Assembly (NCBI GenBank): GCA_023213315.1
Contig: JAKCPI010005234.1
Location: forward strand, 1 to 64,000
Length of the DNA stretch: 64,000 nucleotides
Direction of reading: 5' to 3'
Source of the DNA: Euborellia annulipes
Lineage: Eukaryota; Arthropoda; Insecta; Dermaptera; Anisolabididae
Both the position numbers and the translations under genes were made by a program. Positions 54,625-63,247 of the stretch are shown here, piece by piece (the stretch's first letter is position 1; the number at the start of each line of letters is the position of its first letter). The notes under the pieces are model-generated. The model had not been told where the DNA came from. It was given only the letters and a program-made list of their open reading frames with translations, and ran no database searches.

Positions 54625-54888
54625 GCCCTCGGGGCTTGGTGTAGAGGTTAGCGTGCTAACCTCGTATACCAAACGTCGTGGGTTCGGACCCCAGGCAGTC
54701 CGATGATTTTATTTAAGCCATTTGGATACCAAATGGCTTAAATAAGAATGCCTGGACCCCTAATATGTATATTAAATCAATAACGGTTATCGTAAATGTC
54801 TTACATGGCCTGAGTTGCCGAAAAGACAGTGTGAATGTGTGTGTGAGTGTGAGTGTGAATGAGAAAATAGTGGTGAATGTTTTAGAAG

Positions 54889-54915
<27 letters not shown>
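54625..54915 (+). mobile_element. tRNA-derived SINE, full length, with target duplication
   Basis: The most complete copy. tRNA-like head (A-box-like TGGTGTAGAGGTTAGCGTG, B box GTGGGTTCGGACCCC), perfect hairpin ATTTAAGCCATTTGG-ATA-CCAAATGGCTTAAAT in the body, the GGCCTGAGTTGCCGAAAAGA block, a GTGTGAGTGTGAGTGTGAAT tail and about 27 A. The 13-bp duplication aactttgtgccta flanks it exactly (54612-54624 and 54916-54928). Confidence 0.9.
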
Positions 54916-54919
<4 letters not shown>

Positions 54920-54951
54920 TTGTGCCTAATTAAATTATAAGCCTACAAGGA

Positions 54952-54984
54952 CTGAGGGTGGACAAATAAAATTTTGTCCGAAAC
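54952..54984 (+). ncRNA. Hammerhead-like core, right arm (putative)
   Basis: CTGAGGG, helix II GGACAAA / TTTTGTCC, GAAAC, GTTT. Inverted partner of the left-arm core (52003-52035); here A9 of CUGANGA is changed to G. Each arm has a different defect. Confidence 0.4.
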
Positions 54985-55268
54985 GTTTCCTTTTTCGGCA
55001 TTTGGCAACCAAAGGCTCTTTTATTTGCTGCACCCGTACTTGCTCTCTTCCATCCCATGAAAATAATTTATTGATTAGAAAAAAGTTATTGAGCAATTCA
55101 GGTAAATCAGCCTCACTTGAAAAGGAGAAAACTATTTTTTGTTTAAAATGAATTTTGAATATTTATAATTAATTATTTGAAGTTTTTTTTTTTTTTTATA
55201 GCTGATTTAGAAATCAAAAAAGATAGAGCAGCTAAGCATAATTTCATTTATTTCCCCTCAGAGCTGAC

Positions 55269-55297
55269 GTTTCGGTCCTGTTTAGGGCCATCTTCAG
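55269..55297 (-). ncRNA. Hammerhead-like core with GTC cleavage triplet (putative)
   Basis: On the minus strand: CTGAAGA (55297-55291), helix II GGCCC / GGACC with one mismatch and loop TAAACA, GAAAC (55273-55269), then GTC and AGCTC, which can partly pair with GAGTGCT upstream as helix I. All invariant core words and a valid NUH triplet are present. Helix III is only AC/GU with no loop. The sequence after it (AATAAATGAAATTATGC) fits a Penelope-like terminal repeat. Confidence 0.5.
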
Positions 55298-55397
55298 AGC
55301 ACTAGGGGTGTCATTATCAATATTAACTCCCACATTTCACCTTTACATCACGCGCTGGTTTTATTTATTTTTATTTATTTTACATATATACAAATAT

Positions 55398-56108
55398 AAA
55401 AATCTGGGGTGGAGGGGGCACACCACACAACTTTCTCTCCTTTCTGGTATTCGAATGTTGTGTACTGTGCTTGTCACACCAGATTTTTTGTGTCGACATG
55501 TATTTAGTTTCCGACAGTAGGGTACATTCGATTTTCAAGATGTAAAATTTATAAGTCTGGCAAAATATTTATATGTTGTTACCATGGCAACCATTTCTCC
55601 TATCTTTTCTATGGAGAACAAGAGTAAAGTGGTCTTCAGAAGATTTCAATCACAAAATGAGAATATACATTTTAAAGAGAATCTAAAAAATAATTGATTT
55701 TTGAATTTTAAAAAAAATCGTTGGAGCAAATTTTGAGAAAATCGAAAAAAAACTGAAAAGTGCATCAGTAAAGTACTAGTACTCTTTGGTCGATTTTGTT
55801 CAAAAGCTTCGTGTGACGTCCCATGGGGATGCCTAACTTAAATATAAAATTTCAACCTCCTGGCTCTTTTCGTTCTTGAGATATTTTGTTCACAGACACA
55901 CAGACACACAGACACACGGACACACAGACACACAGACACACACACAGACACACAGACAGACCATGTCGCGAAAACCACTTTTTTGGATTCAGGGGACCTC
56001 AAAACGTGAAGATCCATCAAAATCTCGACATCGAATTTTTGACATGAATCCAATACTTTCTCTCTCTATATATATTACATATATACATAGGTAAGAGAAA
56101 GTAAAAAA
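55398..56108 (-). mobile_element. HINE-like (Helentron-type) full copy
   Basis: Minus-oriented, nearly complete: a partly changed 3' hairpin at the left (55400-55490), ATGTTGTTACCATGGCAACC, TTTTGAGAAAATCGAAAAAA, CCATGGGGATGCCTAAC, a long CAGACACA repeat (about 55892-55960), GGATTCAGGGGACCTC, and the end ATACATAGGTAAGAGAAAGT. Both subterminal repeats are present. Confidence 0.72.
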
Positions 56109-57726
56109 GACAAAGTCCGCAAATTATATGTGACACACCGAGTTCGGTTTTTCATGAAAAGAATTATAATTTTTTCATTCTCGTTTAAATATTAGGTGTA
56201 ATAGGATCTTTTCTGGCAAAACCATTTGGCAAATAGATGGTCACATTTGTTTTTTATTATTAAAGAAAAAATAATAACTTATGAAAAAACTTAAGCCTGT
56301 TTTTCTCATTTAAGATTGGATTTCAATCGAAAGTGAATGTTCCGATGCAAATCCATTTTGGGGCTTAAAGCCTTAGGCTAGTCTCGTTAGAAGCCTTTAA
56401 GGTTTAAGGGAAGGGTCAAATAGATAAATTCAAATAAAGCTTATCCTAACTAAATACATGTCGACTAAATTGAGAGAGAACCTTTAAAATAAAACTTTCA
56501 CAAAAGAAAAGAAAAATATATAATCCTTAAAATAATATTTAATCTATTTTTTATTAATCTCTGGATTTATATGAAGCAGTATTTATTAATCGAGCTAGGA
56601 GCTTATATTTTGGGGGATCTAGGGGTGTTCGATTATCGAAAAAAATAATCGATTATTTCGATTATCGATTATTTTTTTTATCTTTTCAAACACATATTTC
56701 TCGAAAAATAATCGATTATGAAAAATAATGGATTATTTTTTCTAACAATCGATTATTTTTTAAGGAAATAATCAATGAATAATCGATCAATCGATTATTT
56801 TGCGTAGCCCTAGTGGCAACCACCAAATACAAAGGACTACTTCTTTGAAGTGACGTGCTCTCACTTCATCACAAGTGATATATAACATTCCAACTCTAAA
56901 TTCAACCAGGTGTGTTTACATTTCACTGACGTGACTTAAAATGACGCAATTTGATGCAACACGCGATTAAATCATTCAGATATGTAAAGGCATTAAGAGA
57001 GTAAGAACTACCATGGAAGAGGAATGAATTTATTACAGCTAATTCAATTATTTTTGATCATCTAGGCTTAGGAATCAGAATTCGTCAAAAGAGCGTTGGG
57101 ATGAAATCGGAATAAAACATATAATAGGACCGCCTTAAATTAAGGCTAACTTTTCTTCGATTTGCTAAGCCCATCACACCTTAGGTCGATTTATTTCATT
57201 AAGCACAACCTATCCTTATGCAGACCTCGAAATATGGGATTAATTGAAAACAGAAAATAATAAGAAAAAACTATTTATAAAATTTTTTTTGGATTATATG
57301 ACATTTCTTTTCATTTTTTTTTTAATTTTTATTTTTTTGTTCTCTTCATAAATGTATTTATTTATTATTTTTTTTATTTTGTTTGCCATCACTGGATTAA
57401 CAATTCTCAACTCAAAGGTGACAGGACATTAATTCATAAAAAAAACATTTTGCGGAGACATTTGCAGTAGGCGGGAAATATTTCACCCATTCCATTTCAA
57501 ATGATTTAACACTTCTTGATTTATTTTTCTTTCTTTTCATTTTTCAGAAAAAATATAAAATATTTGTGATCACTTTATTTGCACACTTGTCCAAAAATCA
57601 ATCGTAAAAAAAATAAAATCAGTATTCAAAATAAACTTAGTTCATTCATTATTATATTCATTAAAAACTTTTATTATTTTCAAATAAATAATAATTTTTA
57701 TATGCCGGTAGTATATTGATTATGAT
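56109..57726. other. Intergenic with an ATCGATTA-rich patch
   Basis: 56636-56815 holds about nine copies of the AATCGATTA-type word, bounded by TAGGGGTGTTCGATTATCG and CGATTATTTTGCGTAGCCCTA, suggesting a hAT-type MITE. The rest is AT-rich with no gene recognised. Confidence 0.4.
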
Positions 57727-57728
57727 TT

Positions 57729-57940
57729 GCTCAGGGGCCCACATCTTATGGGTACGTGGATGGCGACCACGAGCTGCCCTAGCTGGGACTGGCAGTACTT
57801 CTTTTCTTTGTATGTCAGTCCTCTTGCCTTCTATATTTTCAACAGGCGTCAGACCGGCCTGTTCTATTCCTTCCCTGTCGCAAAAACCCCCTACGCCGAC
57901 CCCGCACCGCTGGATTAAGGCGAAGAAAGAACAAGTCTTT
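57729..57940 (+). mobile_element. Second copy of the GAA-tailed retroposon
   Basis: Starts GCTCAGGGGCCCACATCTTA and follows 17440-17687 (ACGTGGATGGCGACCACGAG, AACAGGCGTCAGACCG, CCGACCCCGCACCGC) to GATTAAGGCGAAGAAAGAAC. About 30 bp shorter in the middle. Flanks TTGATTATGATTT and TTGATAATGATGATTT may be a decayed duplication. It ends only about 70 bp from the Dpr exon's donor. Confidence 0.7.
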
Positions 57941-58006
57941 TGATAATGATGATTTCAAGGAACCTTATCATAGATATAACGGTATAAATAGAAAGTTGAA
58001 ACTTAC

Positions 58007-58134
58007 CTCATCGTGGTGGTACCAGAAGATATACGCAGGTGGTTCAGGACTGTATTTGATGGTACATGTGAGATTGATGGTACTGCCCTTGTCTACGTAC
58101 AAATCTGGCCCACCCAATATAGCAGCCGTCGGCA
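58007..58134 (-). CDS. dpr: Dpr-family gene, exon encoding start of second Ig domain
   Basis: Internal 128-bp exon on the minus strand, with acceptor TTTTTTTTGTTCTAG and donor GTAAGT. After two bases of a split codon it reads PTAAILGGPDLYVDKG, then STINLTC, then SPEPPAYIFWYHHDE. This is the N-terminal half of the second immunoglobulin domain of Dpr (defective proboscis extension response) proteins, with the B-strand Cys and the C-strand Trp in place. Dpr proteins are neuronal surface molecules that bind DIP partners during synapse wiring. The exon ends in phase 0. The rest of Ig2 should lie at lower coordinates and Ig1 at higher; neither was found. Which of the many dpr paralogues this is cannot be said. 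Confidence 0.88.
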
Positions 58135-58261
58135 CTAGAACAAAAAAAAGAAAAAGTATTAAAATACTGTCTTAAGTTTTTTTTTAATTCTTTATTTTCC
58201 TGATGAAAACTCGAAGCCATTCAGCTACAAGTTTTTTGGGTTACAATATTGTATATATAAA

Positions 58262-59405
58262 CAGGGCCGGCGCAAGCTATTCTGCTGCCCTAGGCAAGAT
58301 ATTTTTTTGCGCCCCCCAAAAAAAAACTTTTAAAAAATTTAAATTGCCGCCCCCTCCTTAAAATTTTCCCTGATCTCAAAAATTTTTCTGCGAAATTTTT
58401 TTTTTTTTTTCGGAACCAATTTTTACTTTCTCTTACCTATGTATATATGTAATATATATATGAGAGAGAAAGTATTGGTTTCATGTCAAAAATTCGATGT
58501 CGAGATTTTGATGGATATTTACGTTTTGAGGTCCCCTGAATCCAAAAAAGTGATTTTCGCGACATGGTCTGTCTGTGTGTGTGTCGTGTGTGTGTGTGTG
58601 TGTGTTCAATTTTAAGCATGAAGGAATTGAGTTACGAGGTTGAAATTTTATATTTAAGTTAAACACCCCCGGGACCGGAAAAATAAGCTTTTAATCAAAA
58701 ACGGCCAAAGAGTACTAGTACTTTACTGATGTACTTTTTCAGTTTTTTTCGATTTTCTCAAAATTCGCTCTAACGATTTTGATTAAAATTCAAAAATCAA
58801 TTATTTTTTAGATGCTCTTTCAAATGTATATTCTCGTTTTGCTCTCAAAATTGTTTGAAGCACACTTTACTCTTGTGCTTCATAGAGAAGATAGGAGAAA
58901 TGGTTGCCATGGTAACAAAATATAAATATTTTCCCATGTTTATAAATTTGACATCTTTAATTCTAATATATTGGCGGAAACTAAATATATGTCGACACAA
59001 AAAATCTGGTGTGACAAGCACAGAACACAACTTTCGATTACCGAAGGTAAGAGAAAGTTGTGTGCTGTGCGACAGTCACACCAGATTTTTTCCCTTGCGC
59101 CGCCCGCGGAACATTTTCTCCAAAATTTTTTCCCGTCCGAAAAAATATTTTACCTTTTTTTTAGAGACACAAAATTCTTTTTGCCGTCCACGGAACCAAA
59201 ATTTGCCGCCCGCGGAACATTTTCTCTTGCGCGGAACTAAAATTTTTTTCCTTTTTTTAGAGATGATAAATTTTTGCCGGCCGCGGTACAAAATTTTTTC
59301 GGGTGCCGTTTGTGGAACCAAAATTTTTTTTCCCCTTTTTGCCGCCCTCTCCAGGTTGCCGCCCTAGGCGACCGCCTAGTTCGCCTAGTGGACGCGCCGC
59401 CCCTG
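58262..59405. mobile_element. hAT-type element, split by a HINE-like copy
   Basis: Inverted ends CAGGGCCGGCGCAAGC and GACGCGCCGCCCCTG, flanked by the exact 8-bp duplication TATATAAA (58254-58261 and 59406-59413). The inside repeats GCCGCCCGCGGAAC-type words separated by A/T runs. It lies in the Dpr intron just upstream of the exon. Confidence 0.82.
58421..59091 (+). mobile_element. HINE-like (Helentron-type) full copy
   Basis: Starts TTTTTACTTTCTCTTACC, has all blocks of the family including GT repeats (58571-58603), GGTTGCCATGGTAACAAAA and the complete 3' hairpin (59005-59088). The host hAT sequence continues on both sides (GGAACCAA before, CCCTTGCGCC after) with only T at the junctions. 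This fits insertion between T residues without duplication. Confidence 0.78.
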
Positions 59406-59413
59406 TATATAAA

Positions 59414-59475
59414 ACATTAATAAATACATCGTTACAAAAAAATTATATAAACAACACTTTTACAAACATATTTAA
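59414..59475. other. Spacer
   Basis: Short AT-rich spacer between two transposons, no feature. Confidence 0.3.
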
Positions 59476-60269
59476 GGTTGTTCGGATAGTACATCGTAAG
59501 TCATAATAGAATCTAAAATTTTTTTTTTAAATAAAATTAAAAATTTGAATGCCAAAATTCCTTATTATAATTTAGTCGTGACCTATCATAGTTTATAATT
59601 GGATTAAGTTAATAATTTAATTACCAAAAATAATAAATGAATGACTTTCGACTTGAGCAGTATTTCACGTAATATAGAACTGGCAACATTGCATTCATCA
59701 ACTATCTATTTTAAATCTTAAACGCCTTAAATTTTATTTTATTTAATATATTACAATGTTTAATGCAAATCAGTTTAAACACAATGGACGATTTGCGAGA
59801 AAAAATATTGTAAAATTGAAAAAAAAAATGTATCTGACATAGAGATAAGACACTTATGCTATGCGACGTTGCCAGGCTGGTCTGACTCTCGAGAATTCAT
59901 TATTTTTAAATATTAGCGACTGTCATTTTGGAGAATTTTTTGACTTTCTTGTTAAAATATTTTTAAAAGCGGTCGGCAGAAACTTTTGATTTTATTTTTA
60001 ACATATTCCTCGGAAGTGAATTAATAAAATGTAAGTTTTTTTGTTTTTGTATCATTTGCACAGATGCCTATATAATTCGATATGTGTGCGTTTCGTCGTT
60101 ATTCCCCATAGGCTACATGTTAAATTTCAATTTTTTTAAAAATTAATTACACGATAACCCTGTGTCAGATCTGCTTCAAAATTTTATTTTATACGTATTT
60201 GATAGTGATTAATAACATATTAAAAAATTAGCTTTTAATCTACCAAAGTGCTTTAATGTCCGAACAACC
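59476..60269. mobile_element. TTAA-flanked element (piggyBac-like), 794 bp
   Basis: Inverted ends GGTTGTTCGGA and TCCGAACAACC between TTAA on both sides (59472-59475 and 60270-60273). No ORF of note. The duplication and length fit a non-autonomous piggyBac-type element. Confidence 0.72.
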
Positions 60270-60273
60270 TTAA

Positions 60274-60358
60274 TTCCTCTTGAAAAGGTTTTTTTTTTCT
60301 TGATATTGAATCTTTTTCTCCTTCAGAAATATTTTGAAATAGTTATTTTATAATTGTA
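60274..60358. other. Spacer
   Basis: AT-rich spacer, no feature. Confidence 0.3.
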
Positions 60359-60366
60359 TTTATAAC

Positions 60367-61272
60367 TAGGGCTCGGATTTATAGGCACTGAAAATCTTTA
60401 AAATAAGCAGGCAACTAAGCACTAAAAATTATTAAAATAGGCACTTAAAAAGGCATTTATTGTAAAAATAGGACTTAAAAGGCATTATTTAAGAAATAAT
60501 ATAAAAAAATTTAAAAAATTGATGTCTTATTTTTGGTAATCTGGTGTGACTGGTGGCACACAATTTTTTCTTAATTTCGGTAATTTAAAGACGTAATTTA
60601 AAGACGCATTCTGTACTTGTTTGCCAGAATATAAATACAAATCAAATTTTTAAGTACTAATTTTACATTAAAAATAAATTTTTTTTTTCGAAAAAAAGTA
60701 TTTTTTTTTAAATCTCGGGGGGAGAGGGGTATTGCCCCCTTTGGGTCGTTTTGATAACTTACCTACCCCAACATTAAAATAGCCTCCCTATGGGGAAATA
60801 CATGATGTTTGTCCTTCAGCTATTTTAATGCTGAAGGACAAACACCACGTATTTCCCCATAGGGAGGCTATTTTAATGTTGGGGTAGGTAAGTTATCAAA
60901 ACGACCCATTTAAAAAAATTTTAAATTTAGGTTATGTATAGCTCGTAGAAAATTGAAATGGGTCGTTTTGATAACTTACCTACCCCAACATTAAAATAGC
61001 CTCCCTTTGGGGAAATACATGGTGTTTGTCCTTCAGCTATTTTAATGCTGAAGGACACCCACATTGGCTATTTGAACTTAAAATAGGCACTAAAAAAGGC
61101 ATTTATAGATGAAATAGGCACCAAAACCCAGAATCGGCAAAAATAGGTATTATAGGCACTAACAAATGCCTCTTCCTTTATTTAGAATTTCATGAAACGT
61201 ATACATATCATATTGACCTACATTTTAAGCCATAAATTAAAAAAAGGCAAATAGGGCGAAATCCGAGCCCTA
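60367..61272. mobile_element. hAT-type element, 906 bp
   Basis: Inverted ends TAGGGCTCGGATTT and AAATCCGAGCCCTA, flanked by the exact 8-bp duplication TTTATAAC (60359-60366 and 61273-61280). Just inside both ends are repeats of GGCACTTAAAAAGGCATTT. It contains a HINE-like relic (60538-60640) and the palindrome 60743-60907 with a half copy from 60960. No transposase. Confidence 0.88.
60743..60907. repeat. Long palindrome, 78-bp arms
   Basis: Arms 60743-60820 and 60830-60907 (GGGTCGTTTTGATAACTTAC ...) are inverted copies with very few differences and a 9-bp spacer. A third copy of the left arm lies at 60960-61056. Each arm ends in GTCCTTCAGC, which pairs with GCTGAAGGAC across the spacer. Confidence 0.9.
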
Positions 61273-61280
61273 TTTATAAC

Positions 61281-62015
61281 TCAAAATAAGCTCATTGCAA
61301 AATAGATTAAAAACAAATAGGTTTATTATTTTAATAAAAGATTGTTCTATTGATCAAATGTTATCCTGTAAAATCAGGCAAAAAGTTTAAATCAATCGGC
61401 TATAAATATTTATACAAAAAAAAAAGTCAGACAAATATTTAATGAGAAAAGCAATTTTTTTTCCATGTATGTAAATTCATTGCAGAGATATAAAAAAAGT
61501 TTTAAATTTAAATTTATTTTTAATTAAAATAAATTATTAAGCAAATAAAATATTTATTTAAACAATGAAATAGAAACTTTCCCAAAGTCAATTTCAATCT
61601 TTTAATTAGGTCACCATTAAAGCCATCAGCCATCTCTTGGAAAATTATATTTGTACTTGAGCAGAATTAAATTAGGATCCGCGATTAATTAAGATTGGTA
61701 AATGAATTGTAGAATGATGAGTAACAATTTGGATTGAGTTGCAAGTAAATTTACCTAACACCCATCACCCTCACCCCGTATTACCCTTTGGCCCCAAATA
61801 AAGTCAATTAATTCAGTGCCACTCAAATTCAAATACGATTCTCATTAAAGAGCCATCAATAATCACTTTTTAGTTAAAATCTCATTTGGAAAATTGTTAC
61901 TTAAAAAGTACTAGATAATAGTAATTTTCATATTTTTACTTTTTTTTTTTGTTGAATTGTAGATTTATTATAAAAAATAGAGCATAGTCTACGTATAATT
62001 TCAATTTTTTATTTT
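61281..62015. other. Intergenic
   Basis: AT-rich. 61600-61870 has less repetitive sequence with several ATTA words and could be conserved non-coding DNA in the Dpr intron, but there is no proof. No gene. Confidence 0.3.
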
Positions 62016-62596
62016 GACCCGAGCAAAAATTAAAAATGATCGAGGGATACACACGGCCACAGCAGGTCTACATAGTGAACCTTGAGGAACACACCATGCA
62101 CCCCTCTCCTCCTCTCCTCCTTAAAGGATATTGAGAAGAAAGGACCCCTTAGTGTGCCACTGGGGGAACGTGACGGACCAAAGGGAATTTTGGTAAAAAA
62201 TGTAAAAATCGGCTTCGCTTACACTGTAGCTGTTTAGGCTACAGTGGCTGAAATAAATTTAAATAGTTTTTTAGGGGGATAAAACAATTTTTATAGATAA
62301 TGTAACTCAGGAAAATTTGGAGAGTTATCGCTTCATGCCTGGCATACACACGCCCTCACAAGGGACACACAGTAGATCGAAAGTGACCAGAAGAAAAATG
62401 CGTATTCCAGGTGCGGGCGAGTGTATCTCTGTGTGTCCTGGTGGCGTGCTTGTGTATCCCTGTGTGTCCCTGGTGGGGCTTGTGTATCCCTGTGTGTCCC
62501 TGGTGTGGACGTGTATATCCCTGTGTCCCTCAAGGTTCACTTCACTATGCAGACCTGCTGCGGGCGTGTGTATCCATTGATCATTTTTACTCGGGG
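62016..62596. mobile_element. Fold-back element with GTGTATCCCTGTGTGTCC minisatellite
   Basis: Outer ends GACCCGAGCAAAAAT and ATCATTTTTACTCGGGG, followed inward by GATACACACGGCCACAGCAG and GCTGCGGGCGTGTGTATCC, are inverted arms of about 70 bp. The right half holds about four tandem units of roughly 32 bp (62420-62530) built on TGTGTATCCCTGTGTGTCCC. A partial copy lies at 32299-32491. Open frames across the minisatellite exist on both strands and are incidental. Confidence 0.65.
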
Positions 62597-62859
62597 AAGA
62601 AATTTTTTTAATAATCAATTGTTTGTACTGTTATCTAGTAAAAAATTATACCAAATTATGGTATTTTTTTTTTTAAATAACTATCAACCCATTTTGTAAT
62701 CAGTCAAATTAAGATACTAATAATAATATCCAGGATATATAAAAAATATTAAACATTTTGCAAGCTCCATCTCCATCTCAAGTTAAAAAAAAAAAAAAAT
62801 TAAGTTAATATTATTATCAATTTTATGAAAATCTTTCTCAATCTGTGATAATAAAAATT

Positions 62860-63247
62860 TAGTGTGAGTGGTCGCACATCACACAACTTTTTCTTACCTT
62901 CGGTAATCGAAAGTTGTGTTCTTTGCTTATCACACCAGATTTTTTGTGTCAAGATATATTTAGTTCCGCCAATATATTAAAATTCAAGATGTAAAATTTA
63001 TAAAGGGGGAAAATATTTATATTTTGTTACCATGGCAACCATTTCTCCTATCTTTCCTATCAAGTACAAGAGTAAAGCATTCTTTAAAAAATTTCATACA
63101 TTTTAAAGAGCATCAAAAAAAAATAATTGATTTTTTTGAATTTTAATCAAAATCGTTGGAGCGAATTTTGAGAAAATCGAAAAAAACTTAAAAAGTGAAT
63201 CAATAAAATACTAGTACTTTTAACATATATAGAGGTAAGAGAAAGTA
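62860..63247 (-). mobile_element. HINE-like copy with internal deletion
   Basis: Minus-oriented: hairpin with AGTGTGAGTGGTCGCACATC ... TCACACCAGATTTTTT (62862-62944), TTTTGTTACCATGGCAACC, GAGCGAATTTTGAGAAAAT, then ACTAGTACTTTTAACATATA, jumping directly to AGAGGTAAGAGAAAGTA. The simple-repeat half is lost. Confidence 0.68.

Larger units (their letters stand above)
51928..55068. mobile_element. Inverted-repeat element with hammerhead-like cores, heavily nested
   Basis: The left arm (51928-52055 continuing 52311-52345) and right arm (54598-54624 continuing 54916-55068) are inverted copies about 170 bp long once later insertions are removed. They share GACAACTTTG, AATTAAATTATAAGC, CTACAAGGACTGAG, a hammerhead-like core, and CACCCGTACTTGCT. 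A different SINE insertion sits in each arm. Between the arms lie a Helitron and a pogo-like element. Inverted terminal repeats with hammerheads are a Penelope-like trait, but no Penelope reverse transcriptase is present. Confidence 0.6.

Noticed and set aside
58855..59367. 170-codon open frame
   Set aside because: It runs across the junction of a HINE-like copy and the host hAT element, so it is a chance fusion of two repeats.
62317..62699. Overlapping open frames of up to 97 codons on both strands
   Set aside because: Translation of a GT-rich minisatellite in which all frames happen to lack stops.
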